This document shows, in pieces, positions 1-8,024 of a DNA stretch of 64,000 nt (its first letter is position 1; each line of letters starts with the position of its first letter). Made by a program: the position numbers and the translations under genes. Location: positions 1 to 64,000 of the forward strand of contig NZ_JAYGIG010000001.1 in the NCBI RefSeq assembly GCF_034932105.1, read 5' to 3'. The DNA is from Leptothoe sp034932105 (GTDB lineage Bacteria > Cyanobacteriota > Cyanobacteriia > Phormidesmidales > Phormidesmidaceae). The notes beneath the pieces are model-generated. The model worked only from the letters and a program-made list of their open reading frames with translations, was not told where the DNA came from and made no database searches.

Positions 1-120
1 ATGTTCTGCCGTATTCGCGGTTACCTATCCACTCTACGCAAACAGGGGCATAACGTTCTGGATGCCCTCATGGGATTGTTCTCTGGAAACCCTATAACTC
101 TCCTACCCCAGCCTGAGTAG
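1..120 (+). CDS. IS66-type transposase, C-terminal fragment (5' end outside window)
   Basis: An open frame enters at base 1 and ends at the TAG at 118-120, giving 39 residues that begin FCRIRGYLSTLRKQG after the first codon and end in LLPQPE. The pattern RIRGYLSTLRKQGxNVLDAL followed by a GNP segment resembles the extreme C-terminus of cyanobacterial IS66-type DDE transposases, which would normally be about 450-500 residues. Only the tail is visible, so I cannot say whether the element is intact or a remnant. The ATG at base 1 is probably an internal codon. The direct repeats that start inside this frame and continue to about 221 may belong to the element's right end. Confidence 0.55.
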   Translation: MFCRIRGYLSTLRKQGHNVLDALMGLFSGNPITLLPQPE

Positions 121-221
121 TTACAAATTAAGTGAGAAACCTATATCCGGATAAAATAGAAAAAAATTGAGAAACCTATATCCGGACAAAATAAAAAAAT
201 AAATGAAAACCCTATAAAAAC
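85..221. repeat. Short direct repeats beside the transposase
   Basis: The core GARAAACCYTATA occurs four times, starting near 85, 134, 169 and 205. The copies at 134 and 169 are longer and almost identical (GAGAAACCTATATCCGGA followed by an AAAATA run), 35 bp apart. The first copy lies in the transposase 3' coding end and the others in AT-rich DNA before the next gene. They could be transposase-binding repeats at an insertion sequence end or remnants of nested insertions. Confidence 0.6.
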
Positions 222-323
222 AAAAAAGAGGTTAAATTCCGCCATCTCTGACCTTTTTTCCCAATAAATTCCCTTTTTCAGGTTAGGTTATTGTGCATTA
301 AGGTTATATTTTTTGGCAATGAA

Positions 324-878
324 ATGAATCAGCTCCCTACTTTTATCGGATTAGCCGCTGCAAGCCTACTAGCATTTTCTGCGTCTCCTGCCTCTGCCGG
401 TCAATTTACGGGCTCCTATGATTTTGGTGGCCCGGCCACAAATGGGGATATTTTCAGGTTTGAGTTTGATGGTACGGTTAATGGCAATTTAATAGAGAAC
501 GTATCTAACCTGGGAAATTTTTCTTTGGGTGGGGCTCCCATTTTTGAACCAGACAATCCTGGTTTTGTTGTGGTTCCTACGCCTTCGTCCACTGAAAACA
601 CCCTTTCTTTTGATGGGGTTGGTTCTAATTTTCTTGCATTAGTAAACTTAAATCCTAGTGATTTTAGAGGTTTTGGTTTTAGTTTTGGTAGTGGTGAGGC
701 AAAGTTGTCTTTTTCTGAAAATACTGGTGGTTTTTTGGTAGAAAGTTTTGATCCAAACCAGTTTTCGGTTATTGATACCACCACCGCCATTCCTTCGCCA
801 GCCCTACTCCCAGGCCTCATCGGCATGGGCTTCGCCGCCATCCGCAAACGCAATCTAGCCCAGTCCGACGAAGCATAG
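324..878 (+). CDS. PTPA-CTERM-type exosortase-sorted surface protein
   Basis: Predicted secreted protein of 184 aa. Residues 1 to about 25 form a signal peptide (hydrophobic core LAAASLLAFSA, then SPASAG). The middle is a low-complexity beta-rich domain full of Gly, Asn, Phe and Ser with no enzyme motif. The last 25 residues contain PSPALLPGLIGMGFAAIRKR: a Pro-rich motif, a membrane span and a basic tail. This is the cyanobacterial PTPA variant of the PEP-CTERM signal, which exosortase and archaeosortase-like enzymes cleave to anchor proteins at the cell surface. I chose the ATG at 324; a TTG at 291 is in frame but would put a charged stretch ahead of the signal peptide. A strong terminator follows at 911-948, so the gene is probably monocistronic. 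Function beyond surface localisation is unknown. Confidence 0.8.
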   Translation: MNQLPTFIGLAAASLLAFSASPASAGQFTGSYDFGGPATNGDIFRFEFDGTVNGNLIENVSNLGNFSLGGAPIFEPDNPGFVVVPTPSSTENTLSFDGVGSNFLALVNLNPSDFRGFGFSFGSGEAKLSFSENTGGFLVESFDPNQFSVIDTTTAIPSPALLPGLIGMGFAAIRKRNLAQSDEA

Positions 879-910
879 AAAACGTAGGTGGGGTGAGCTG
901 TGAGAATTTT

Positions 911-948
911 ATAGCCACCCTGATGACGTTGCAGGGTGGCTATCTTTT
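911..948 (+). terminator. Rho-independent terminator after the PTPA-CTERM gene
   Basis: A perfect 12-bp stem, ATAGCCACCCTG (911-922) with CAGGGTGGCTAT (932-943), has a 9-base loop and is followed by CTTTTTG. Confidence 0.88.
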
Positions 949-1042
949 TGGCCGCTTTCCTAACAGCTCCGCCACCCTCCCCACCAGTATCCTCACCCAT
1001 CATTCGATCTCTCCTAAACCCAGCACATCGAACCACCACCAT

Positions 1043-1075
1043 AAAAAAGGGAGGATGAACAATACCCACCCTCCC
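1043..1075 (-). terminator. Rho-independent terminator of clpB
   Basis: Read on the minus strand just after the clpB stop, GGGAGG (1075-1070) pairs with CCTCCC (1054-1049) and is followed by six T residues. Confidence 0.75.
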
Positions 1076-1097
1076 AATAACAAAATTCAATCAACCA

Positions 1098-3704
1098 CTA
1101 AACAGCTACTTTCGCCTTAAACATCAGTCGCTCATTCTCCACATCAACCACAATCGTGTCGCCACCCTTGTAGTCGCCTCGCAGAATTCCCTTCGCCAGA
1201 GGCGTCTCCAAGTCTCGCTGGATCGCGCGATTCAGCGGGCGGGCCCCATACACCGGGTCATGTCCCGCCTCTGCCACAAAGTCTAAAGCCTCTTCCGATA
1301 TCGCCAGCCCCAGCTTCTGCTCCGCTAGACGCTTCTCCAAAGCCTTCACCTGCAGTTTCACAATCTCTCGCAGCTGAGACTTCTGCAAACTGTGGAAGAT
1401 AATCATCTCATCCACCCGGTTCAGAAACTCAGGACGGAAGCTAGAACGCAAGGACTCCATCACCCGATTGCGCATCTCCTCATAGCGACTGTCATCCCCA
1501 GCTACATCCAGAATGTACTGGGAGCCGATATTACTAGTCATGATGATCACCGAGTTCTTAAAGTCCACGGTGCGACCTTGGGAGTCAGTCACGCGACCAT
1601 CATCAAGAATTTGTAGCATGATGTTGAACACATCTGGGTGAGCCTTCTCGATCTCATCGAAGAGAATCACGGAATAGGGACGCCGTCGCAAGGCCTCGGT
1701 CAGCTGACCGCCCTCGTCGTACCCCACATACCCCGGAGGCGCACCAATCAACCGAGACACGGCATGTTTTTCCATGTATTCCGACATGTCAATGCGGACA
1801 ATGGCTTCTTCCGTATCAAACAGATAGCTGGCCAGGGCCTTGGCCAATTCTGTTTTACCCACCCCCGTGGGACCTAAGAAGATAAAACTGGCGGTGGGAC
1901 GATTGGGGTCGGCCAACCCGGCGCGCGATCGTTGAATGGCATCGGCCACCGCCACCACGGCTTCATCCTGGCCAATCACCCGCTCATGGAGTTCATCTGC
2001 CAGGTGCAACAGTTTGGCCATTTCCGACTGCACTAGCTTGCTAATGGGAATGCCGGTCCATTTGGAAATAATCTCGGCAATATCCTCCTCAGTGACTTCT
2101 TCCCGCAGCAGCGTATGGCCGCTGGACTGGGATTCGGCCAGCTTTTTCTCTGCCTGGGAAACTTGTTCCTGGAGCTCGGTGAGTTTACCGTACTTGAGTT
2201 CGGCAGCTCGGTTATAGTCGTAGTCTCGCTCCGCTTGGGCCACTTCAATATTGACCCGATCAATCTCTTCCTTAATCACCTGGATTTGATCGATGCCATC
2301 TTTTTCTGACTGCCATTGGGCATTGAGGGTGCTTTGTTCCTCTTTTAGATTGGCCAGTTCCCGCTCTAGGCGATCCAGACGCTCAACCGACCCCGCATCG
2401 GTTTCATTCTTGAGAGAGAGGCGTTCCATCTCTAGCTGCAAAATCTTGCGGTCGACCTCGTCTAGCTCTTCTGGCTTGGAGGTGATCTCCATTTTTAGTT
2501 TGGCCGCCGCTTCATCCATCAAGTCAATGGCCTTGTCGGGCAAAAAGCGATCGCTAATGTAGCGAGTTGACAAAGTCGCCGCCGCCACTAACGCATTGTC
2601 CGCAATGGTGACACCATGGTGCAGCTCATAGCGTTCCTTGAGACCCCGCAGAATGGAAATGGTATCGGGGACCGTGGGTTGATCAACATAGACCTGCTGA
2701 AACCGACGCTCTAGGGCAGCATCTTTTTCTATATATTGCCGGTACTCGTCTAGGGTGGTGGCCCCAATGCAGCGCAGTTCGCCCCGGGCTAGCATGGGCT
2801 TGAGCAGGTTGCCCGCATCCATGGCCCCCTGGGTAGCTCCAGCACCGACCACAGTGTGAATTTCGTCAATAAATAGTACGATCTGCCCTCGGGAGTCGGT
2901 GACTTCTTTGAGAACGGCTTTTAGTCGTTCTTCAAATTCACCCCGATATTTGGCTCCGGCAATTAGGGCGCCCATATCTAGGGCAATCAGTTTGCGATCG
3001 CGCAGCGACTGGGGCACATCATTATTAATAATCCGCTGGGCCATGCCCTCAGCAATGGCCGTTTTACCCACCCCCGGCTCACCGATCAGGACCGGGTTAT
3101 TCTTGGTCCGGCGGGACAAAATCTGAATCGTACGGCGGATTTCGTCGTCTCGACCGATCACCGGATCCAGCCGTCCCTCCCGCGCATATTCAGTCAGGTC
3201 ACGGCCATATTTCTCTAGCGCTTCGTATTTACCTTCAGGGTTTTGATCTGTCACCTTTTGATGGCCTCGTACATTTTCAACAGCGGTCTTCAGCTGCTTG
3301 GCGTTGATCTTCGCCTCCCGCAGCAGGGCTTTCCCAAAGCGATCATCCTCTGGATAGCCCAGCACCAAATGCTCAATGGAAATGTAATCGTCGTCAAAAT
3401 CTTTGCGAAATGCTTCAGCGCGGTCTAGCAGAGTATTCAGAGAACGCCCTAAATATACGGTGTCGCTCTGCCCTTTGATCTGGGGTTGCTTACGCAAAAA
3501 TGCTTGGGTGGCGCTGCGCAGGTCCCCCACGGAAGCCCCCGCCTTTTGCAAAATCCGACTGGCCAACCCATCTTCGTCTAACAGAGCCAGCATCAGATGT
3601 TCAGTTTCAATCTGCTGGTGTTGCCACTGTTTGGCTAGATCGGTGGTGGTTGCGATCGCAGCCCAGGCCCGTTCCGTAAACTGATTTGGATTTGATGGTT
3701 GCAT
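1098..3704 (-). CDS. clpB: ATP-dependent disaggregase ClpB
   Basis: Cytosolic Hsp100 chaperone of 868 aa that works with DnaK/DnaJ to extract polypeptides from aggregates. In order: N-terminal Clp repeat domain (about 1-150), first AAA+ domain with Walker A GEPGVGKT near residue 210 and Walker B LFIDEIHT, the coiled-coil M-domain (about 410-520) that separates ClpB from ClpA/ClpC, second AAA+ domain with GPTGVGKT near 610 and ILFDEIEKAHPDVF, and the C-terminal D2-small domain. Length fits the family. The frame is open up to 3821, but the ATG at 3704 gives the family N-terminus MQPSNPNQFTERAW and has a GGGAGG ribosome site 8 bases upstream. It has its own terminator and no operon partner. I found no CIRCE palindrome upstream. 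Confidence 0.96.
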   Translation of the reverse strand: MQPSNPNQFTERAWAAIATTTDLAKQWQHQQIETEHLMLALLDEDGLASRILQKAGASVGDLRSATQAFLRKQPQIKGQSDTVYLGRSLNTLLDRAEAFRKDFDDDYISIEHLVLGYPEDDRFGKALLREAKINAKQLKTAVENVRGHQKVTDQNPEGKYEALEKYGRDLTEYAREGRLDPVIGRDDEIRRTIQILSRRTKNNPVLIGEPGVGKTAIAEGMAQRIINNDVPQSLRDRKLIALDMGALIAGAKYRGEFEERLKAVLKEVTDSRGQIVLFIDEIHTVVGAGATQGAMDAGNLLKPMLARGELRCIGATTLDEYRQYIEKDAALERRFQQVYVDQPTVPDTISILRGLKERYELHHGVTIADNALVAAATLSTRYISDRFLPDKAIDLMDEAAAKLKMEITSKPEELDEVDRKILQLEMERLSLKNETDAGSVERLDRLERELANLKEEQSTLNAQWQSEKDGIDQIQVIKEEIDRVNIEVAQAERDYDYNRAAELKYGKLTELQEQVSQAEKKLAESQSSGHTLLREEVTEEDIAEIISKWTGIPISKLVQSEMAKLLHLADELHERVIGQDEAVVAVADAIQRSRAGLADPNRPTASFIFLGPTGVGKTELAKALASYLFDTEEAIVRIDMSEYMEKHAVSRLIGAPPGYVGYDEGGQLTEALRRRPYSVILFDEIEKAHPDVFNIMLQILDDGRVTDSQGRTVDFKNSVIIMTSNIGSQYILDVAGDDSRYEEMRNRVMESLRSSFRPEFLNRVDEMIIFHSLQKSQLREIVKLQVKALEKRLAEQKLGLAISEEALDFVAEAGHDPVYGARPLNRAIQRDLETPLAKGILRGDYKGGDTIVVDVENERLMFKAKVAV

Positions 3705-4042
3705 AAGCCCAGCCTCCCGTTGCATGTGCGCTTGCATGTGCGCCTGTTTGCATTCTAGGCACAGACCCACCCATGGGGTGATCGGTGTTCCCCCTAACAG
3801 AAGGTGGGTATTGCCGCCCATGGGGCCACATACCTAGCCCACAAAACTTCAAAAGTTATATAAGGTCACTAAAAATAGTGTCATCTTACCCGTAACGGCT
3901 AAGGGCAAGCGGGTATGTTACAAATAGGGGCTGATGGGCTGCAGCCAAGATTTCTAAGATTCTAAGATTCTTAAGTGGATCGAGTGGATCGATCGATGGA
4001 AATCTGTATCTTGAAAAGATGAGTGTTGACTAGCTAGACGTT
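3705..4042. other. Divergent intergenic region between clpB and the YihY-type gene
   Basis: It must hold the promoters of two divergent genes. I see the clpB ribosome site at its left edge, a short inverted repeat CACTA-AAAA-TAGTG at 3867-3880, and small tandem repeats around 3951-3995 (TCTAAGAT twice, GTGGATCGA twice). No RNA gene or credible small ORF is visible. Confidence 0.5.
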
Positions 4043-5134
4043 TTGCCAAACCTTCCCCCACGAGAGACTGGGCCGCTGCATTCTGCGCTGCGTCAGACGC
4101 TATATTCCACCTACTGCGAGCAGCAACCGCTACGACGGATCTCGCGGACATTTTCGCCGCTCGAATTTCTGCGTTTTCTCAGTTATATCAACATCCGCAC
4201 CGTCAAATCCGTAGTGCGATCCACGCTCCAGCGCCGCCTGCCCAGTTTAGCCTCCGAAATGGCCTACAATGCCATGCTGGGCTTGTTTCCTGGCATCCTA
4301 GCCCTGCTGACAGCCATTGGTCTAGTCAACTCCCTAAAAAATACCTTCACTCGGCTGGCCATGAACCTGGGAGAGATTGCCCCAGGAGCCGTGAACGATC
4401 TGATCCAAAATTTCGCCAATGAAGTCAGCGCCGGGGAAAACAAAGGCCTATTTTCCATCAGTTTTGTTATTTCCCTGTGGGCCTCCTCCGGAGCCATCAG
4501 CGCCGCCATGCGGGCCCTAGACGAAATCCATCAGATTCCTGTCGAACAGCGACGACCCTTTTGGAAAGCCCGACTGCTCTCCATCGGTCTCACCATTGGC
4601 ACCATCATGCTGCTGATGATCGCCTCCTACCTCGTCTTTATTAGCGCCGGGGTGATCAAACTCGTAGCCCAACAGAGTGGAGGCAGCGTTGGCGTTTGGG
4701 TGCTGCGAATTTGGGAATTGCTCACTTGGCCGCTGGCCCTGGGCATTGTGTCGTCCGCCTTTGCCTTTGTCTATCGGTTTGGTCCCAGCCGCTGGACTCG
4801 GGGCAAACCCCTGATGCCAGGGGCCGTCCTCGCCGCCCTATCCTGGGCGCTATTATCTGCCTCATTTCGCCTCTATGTGGCCCAATTTGGCAACTACAAC
4901 AAGGTTTACGGTGCCATTGGTACGGTAATTATTTTGCTGCTGTGGTTATTTCTCACCTCCCTGGTCATGCTGATCGGCGACCAACTGAATGTCACCGTCG
5001 GCGAACTGATGATCCACAGCCCGCGCGTGCCCCTAAGCAGACCCAAACGGAAAGGCTCCCAACCGGGGCCTAACCCCTCTAGCAAACTACCTAGCCTAGA
5101 TAAATCCACCATCAACAAAGATAAACACCGTTAG
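4043..5134 (+). CDS. YihY/BrkB-family inner-membrane protein
   Basis: Polytopic membrane protein of up to 363 aa in the YihY/UPF0761 (BrkB) family, whose biochemical role is not settled. The core SEMAYNAMLGLFPGILALLTAIG is the family signature for the first membrane helix region. About six hydrophobic segments follow, including one near residues 170-195 and the conserved GNYNKVYGAIGTVIILLLWLFL segment near 280-300. The C-terminal 40 residues are basic and hydrophilic (PKRKGSQPGPNPSSK), presumably cytosolic. The start is uncertain: 4043 is a TTG and the first available start, while homologous similarity begins only around LEFLRFLSYINIRTV (about residue 42). It runs divergently from clpB and convergently with the MOSC gene. 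Confidence 0.82.
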   Translation: MPNLPPRETGPLHSALRQTLYSTYCEQQPLRRISRTFSPLEFLRFLSYINIRTVKSVVRSTLQRRLPSLASEMAYNAMLGLFPGILALLTAIGLVNSLKNTFTRLAMNLGEIAPGAVNDLIQNFANEVSAGENKGLFSISFVISLWASSGAISAAMRALDEIHQIPVEQRRPFWKARLLSIGLTIGTIMLLMIASYLVFISAGVIKLVAQQSGGSVGVWVLRIWELLTWPLALGIVSSAFAFVYRFGPSRWTRGKPLMPGAVLAALSWALLSASFRLYVAQFGNYNKVYGAIGTVIILLLWLFLTSLVMLIGDQLNVTVGELMIHSPRVPLSRPKRKGSQPGPNPSSKLPSLDKSTINKDKHR

Positions 5135-5204
5135 GGTGAGCCATATCCCCCATCCCATGGCTGTCCCCACCGCCAACAGCCATGGCCTGCCCACCCGCCA
5201 AAAT

Positions 5205-6002
5205 TCAAGCCAATATTTCCACAACATCTCCCACCTGCACTATCCCCTCACCCTGGGCGATTAAATTTTGACCAAACCAAATCGCATGGTCCCAACGCCG
5301 ATAGGTGGCTAAGGTCTTCAAAGGCTCCTTTCCCTGTTCCCCCGTCGATTGCTCTACCCCTGGCACAGAGCAACGGGAGCAGGCTTTAGCTACATCAAAG
5401 ACGATGTTGCCAATTTTAATGTGCCGCCAGGTATCCTCGGCAAAGGCATCACAGCCCTTCACCACCAAGTTGGGGCGAAACCGGTTCATGGGCACCGACT
5501 GCGCCAAACGTCCGTTGAGATCCGCCAGGGACGCTTCTGAAATGAGCAGAAACGGATAGGCATCGGCAAAGCTATTGGGCAAATCAAAACGGCCATGGTC
5601 CACAGGACGATGGGTACTCTCCGGCATATACACCAGCTGACAGCCCACCCCCAAAAAATCACTCAGCCACTGGGCGGCCTCATCCCCCATGGAACAGGCC
5701 ATGCAGTCATCGCCCCACACATCCACGGCCACCATCGCCCCAGGTGTGGGCACCAGCGGCAGCTCCAGGGCAGGGATGTGATGGTTAGCAATAGTCAGCC
5801 GTAGGGTCTCTCCGACAGAAACCTGAATCAGGGCCATTTGGGGAAATTTACGCTGGGTCAGAAATTGGCCGTTGCGATCGCACACCATCCAACGCCGATC
5901 GTGCATCAGTCCCCGGGCCGTTACCAGGGACTGGTCTAACGTAATCCCCGCCGCCGATTTAATCGGATAGGTATGCAAGCCGCTCAGGGTGATCAAAGCC
6001 AT
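5205..6002 (-). CDS. MOSC domain protein of the YcbX/mARC type
   Basis: Protein of 265 aa with an N-terminal MOSC beta-barrel domain (about 1-120, starting LSGLHTYPIKSAAG) and a MOSC domain (about 125-265). MOSC proteins bind molybdenum cofactor and in the YcbX/mARC branch reduce N-hydroxylated compounds using an external electron donor. The segment CSRCSVPGVEQSTGEQGKEP carries the Cys that ligates molybdenum in that branch, followed by the usual LKTLATYR. No fused ferredoxin domain is present, so the electron donor must be separate. The start is the ATG at 6002, with AGGAG 8 bases upstream; a GTG directly before it is too close to the ribosome site. No neighbouring cofactor genes are seen. 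Confidence 0.85.
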   Translation of the reverse strand: MALITLSGLHTYPIKSAAGITLDQSLVTARGLMHDRRWMVCDRNGQFLTQRKFPQMALIQVSVGETLRLTIANHHIPALELPLVPTPGAMVAVDVWGDDCMACSMGDEAAQWLSDFLGVGCQLVYMPESTHRPVDHGRFDLPNSFADAYPFLLISEASLADLNGRLAQSVPMNRFRPNLVVKGCDAFAEDTWRHIKIGNIVFDVAKACSRCSVPGVEQSTGEQGKEPLKTLATYRRWDHAIWFGQNLIAQGEGIVQVGDVVEILA

Positions 6003-6111
6003 CACAATTCTCCTAAGGACGGTTATCCCGCCAAGGATACCCCTGGTTCAACCGTCGTAAAATTATCTATAACATTAGGATAGGCCGACAAAATTGACCC
6101 ACAGCAGCGCC

Positions 6112-6597
6112 ATGGATAAGCTCTATGCAATGGAAGACGCCCAACGGATTTTGCAACTTGCGATCGCGCAGGAAACCGAATCGGGTGAACTCTCCCGCCA
6201 ACAGCTGCTAGAAATCGCCGAAGAACTCAACATCAGCCCCGCCACCTTAAAAACAGCTGAGCAAGAGTGGCAGATCATGAAAGGACAAGCCGAAGACCAC
6301 CGTCTTTTCCAACAGCAGCGTAGACAGAAACTCCAAAGTCAGCTCGTGCGCTATGGCATTGTCATCAGCTTTTTAGTCTTAATCGATGCCGTCACCGTCG
6401 GTGGCACCGTCCTCGGTCACCTCGGATTTTCCCTCTACGTTGCCCTGTTCTGGGGCCTGGGCCTATCGCTCAAAGCCTGGCGTACGCTACAAACCTCAGG
6501 GGAACGCTATGACCGCGACCTGAACAAATGGCGACGCAAGCGCACAGTACAACAGACTCTCAACGGTGTGGTCAATCGTTTTTTAGGCTCTGCCTAG
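6112..6597 (+). CDS. Small protein with a two-helix membrane domain (2TM-like)
   Basis: Protein of 161 aa of unknown function. The N-terminal half is hydrophilic and helical (YAMEDAQRILQLAIAQE, then an LSRQQLLEIAEELNISPATL segment resembling a small helical DNA- or protein-binding module). Residues about 80-125 hold two hydrophobic helices separated by a short GTVLGHLGF turn, and the end is basic (DRDLNKWRRKRTVQQ). This architecture is common in cyanobacteria and fits the 2TM domain family. I placed the start at the ATG at 6112; a TTG at 6094 and an ATG at 6130 are also in frame and no clear ribosome site decides. It begins about 110 bases from the divergent MOSC gene. Confidence 0.7.
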   Translation: MDKLYAMEDAQRILQLAIAQETESGELSRQQLLEIAEELNISPATLKTAEQEWQIMKGQAEDHRLFQQQRRQKLQSQLVRYGIVISFLVLIDAVTVGGTVLGHLGFSLYVALFWGLGLSLKAWRTLQTSGERYDRDLNKWRRKRTVQQTLNGVVNRFLGSA

Positions 6598-6708
6598 CCG
6601 CTCCATCTAAACGAAAATCCTAGACAAAAATCCAACCCACTAGCTGCCACGGCGTTGTCCATCGGGCCCAGCTCCAGCCTGGTCGTTTTCCCGTCGGTCT
6701 GGCAACGG

Positions 6709-6766
6709 GCTTAAAACTCGGGCTTAAAACTCGTGCTAAAACCGAGTTCAAGGCCGAGTTTTAAGC
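6709..6766. repeat. Tandem 12-mer with an inverted copy (hairpin)
   Basis: GCTTAAAACTCG occurs at 6709-6720 and 6722-6733, and its exact reverse complement CGAGTTTTAAGC at 6755-6766. Either left copy can pair with the right arm. It lies 110 bases after the 2TM-like gene and could terminate that transcript, though no long T-run follows. Confidence 0.65.
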
Positions 6767-7011
6767 TGACATAAAGTTTTAATCAAGTTATTTGTGGCCG
6801 ATCACAACAGACAAAAACTGTTACAAAGCCTACAACCAACGCAGGTCAACGCCAGTCATCGTCAAAAAAGTAATCTCACCAAAGCTAGAAGCATCAACGG
6901 TCAGGCTATTTTTTATAAACTTTCCTTGTAGATGCCAAAATCAGTTGCACTTCTTGGACAATCCTGCAATGATATGAGACACAAGGTTGGTTGTGTGTTC
7001 CCTTGGTTTCA

Positions 7012-7065
7012 CTAAATAGCTGCGGATATGATTGATTTAGCTCTCTCATACCCGCAGCTATTTAG
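7012..7065. promoter_or_regulatory. 14-bp perfect inverted repeat upstream of the 2Fe-2S ferredoxin gene
   Basis: CTAAATAGCTGCGG (7012-7025) and CCGCAGCTATTTAG (7052-7065) are perfect complements with a 26-base spacer; the spacer ends (ATATGA and TCATA) extend the pairing imperfectly. The right arm can also pair with AAAATAG (7069-7075), giving two mutually exclusive structures 16 bases before the ATG at 7091. This could be an operator or a leader structure controlling translation. It is not followed by a T-run. Confidence 0.6.
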
Positions 7066-7090
7066 CTTTAAAATAGTCCTGCGCCAGCCC

Positions 7091-7459
7091 ATGGAAAAAT
7101 TGCCACCGGATAGCCCAGCGAACCCGCCACCCCCCCAGCGCCGCTTTATTCAAGTTTGCCAATATCGCAGCTGTCAACGGTTTGACTCAGACGCCGTACT
7201 CACTGCCTTAAAACAGTACGCTAGCCCTGACCTCATGGTGGCTGCCAGTGCTTGCCTCGGCCAGTGCGGCTCAGGCCCCACCGTCAGAGTTGTCCCAGAC
7301 AATGTTTGGTACTGCCGGGTCCGCCCCAACGACGCCGATGAAATCTGTGCTCAGCATATTGAACAAGGCAAGCCCGTTCAACGGCTGTTACATCCTCGAT
7401 TCCATCCCGATTACAACCGACTAATGCAGCGCTTAGCATCCCTAGGGGAAACCGTATAA
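7091..7459 (+). CDS. Thioredoxin-like [2Fe-2S] ferredoxin
   Basis: Soluble protein of 122 aa. After a proline-rich N-terminus (PPDSPANPPPPQ) it has the thioredoxin-like ferredoxin fold seen in NuoE C-terminal domains: first cysteine pair in QVCQYRSCQR and second in ASACLGQCGSGPTV, the four expected ligands of a [2Fe-2S] cluster. The C-terminal part (YCRVRPNDADEICAQHIEQGKPV) matches the rest of the fold. It presumably carries electrons, but the partner is not evident. The start is the ATG at 7091; an upstream ATG at 7028 in the same frame falls inside the inverted repeat and gives an unlikely N-terminus. It precedes an Rrf2 regulator and cysK on the same strand. Confidence 0.85.
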   Translation: MEKLPPDSPANPPPPQRRFIQVCQYRSCQRFDSDAVLTALKQYASPDLMVAASACLGQCGSGPTVRVVPDNVWYCRVRPNDADEICAQHIEQGKPVQRLLHPRFHPDYNRLMQRLASLGETV

Positions 7460-7537
7460 TTCACCCACCAACCCCTCCCTTTCCCCTTTTCATCCCATTG
7501 CCCAAATAAATATACATTCCCCACTGGAGAACCGGAG

Positions 7538-7543
7538 TATACT
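7538..7543 (+). promoter_or_regulatory. Likely -10 element of the Rrf2-cysK transcript
   Basis: TATACT lies 26 bases before the GTG start of the Rrf2 gene, which places transcription start near 7550. The region just upstream (7512-7540) begins ATAC and ends GTAT with GC-rich half-sites between, a loose dyad where an Rrf2 protein could bind its own promoter. No good -35 box is seen. Confidence 0.45.
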
Positions 7544-7568
7544 AAGAGGGTTGCAGCTACAACGCCCT

Positions 7569-8003
7569 GTGGAACTCTCCTGCAAAAGTGAATACGCCCT
7601 CCTAGCCCTGGTGGAACTTAGCCTGAGCTACGCCAAGGGTGAACCCTTGCAAATTCGCCAAATCGCCACCCAGCAAAATATTCCCGATCGCTATCTCGAA
7701 CAGCTATTGGCCACCCTCCGTCGTGGCGGGTTTGTGAAAAGCCAACGCGGCGCCAAGGGGGGATACTTGCTCGCCCAAGCCCCGTGGAATGTCATGCTGC
7801 TGGACATTGTGAATTGTATCGAAGGTCTAGAAAATAAGGACAATGGGAGCGATGCTGTACTGACAACGGAGCGACAGGTTGTTCGGGGGGTATGGCAAGA
7901 GGTCCAGGAAGCAGCTAGAACTGTGCTGTCTGCCCATACCCTGCAAGACCTAGTGGATCAGTGCAATGCTAAGCACCAAGTAGATTTGATGTATTACATT
8001 TAG
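7569..8003 (+). CDS. Rrf2-family transcriptional regulator (CymR-like, no Fe-S ligands)
   Basis: Winged-helix DNA-binding protein of 144 aa. The N-terminus ELSCKSEYALLALVELS and the recognition region IRQIATQQNIPDRYLEQLLATLRRGGFVKSQRGAKGGYLLA are typical of Rrf2 proteins. The start is the GTG at 7569, which reproduces the usual family N-terminus and sits after the TATACT -10 element; a TTG at 7551 is too close to that promoter. The three-cysteine cluster that holds the Fe-S centre in IscR is absent (only Cys near VNCIEG and DQCNAK remain after the DNA-binding domain), so it resembles CymR-type members. It is 21 bases ahead of cysK, so it probably regulates cysteine synthesis and itself, as CymR does with CysK in Bacillus. 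Confidence 0.86.
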   Translation: MELSCKSEYALLALVELSLSYAKGEPLQIRQIATQQNIPDRYLEQLLATLRRGGFVKSQRGAKGGYLLAQAPWNVMLLDIVNCIEGLENKDNGSDAVLTTERQVVRGVWQEVQEAARTVLSAHTLQDLVDQCNAKHQVDLMYYI

Positions 8004-8024
8004 CGCATCGGGGAATGGCTAGCC

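Larger units (their letters stand above)
6598..7090. other. Intergenic region with two inverted repeats
   Basis: No convincing gene. It holds the hairpin at 6709-6766 and the 14-bp inverted repeat at 7012-7065, described separately. A 61-codon open frame at 6792-6977 lacks any ribosome site or recognisable composition and I treat it as chance. Confidence 0.55.

Noticed and set aside
416..1090. Long minus-strand frame of 224 codons opposite the PTPA-CTERM gene
   Set aside because: The plus strand encodes a signal peptide and sorting tail, and both a terminator and the real clpB end fall inside this frame.
3705..3821. Longer N-terminus for ClpB (39 extra residues)
   Set aside because: The extension has no family similarity and the ATG at 3704 has a well-placed ribosome site.
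3705..4042. Search for a CIRCE heat-shock operator before clpB
   Set aside because: No TTAGCACTC-N9-GAGTGCTAA-like palindrome present; only a 5-bp dyad.
6792..6977. Open frame of 61 codons in the intergenic region
   Set aside because: No ribosome site, atypical composition (basic, Cys-rich without pattern) and no recognisable family; chance frame.
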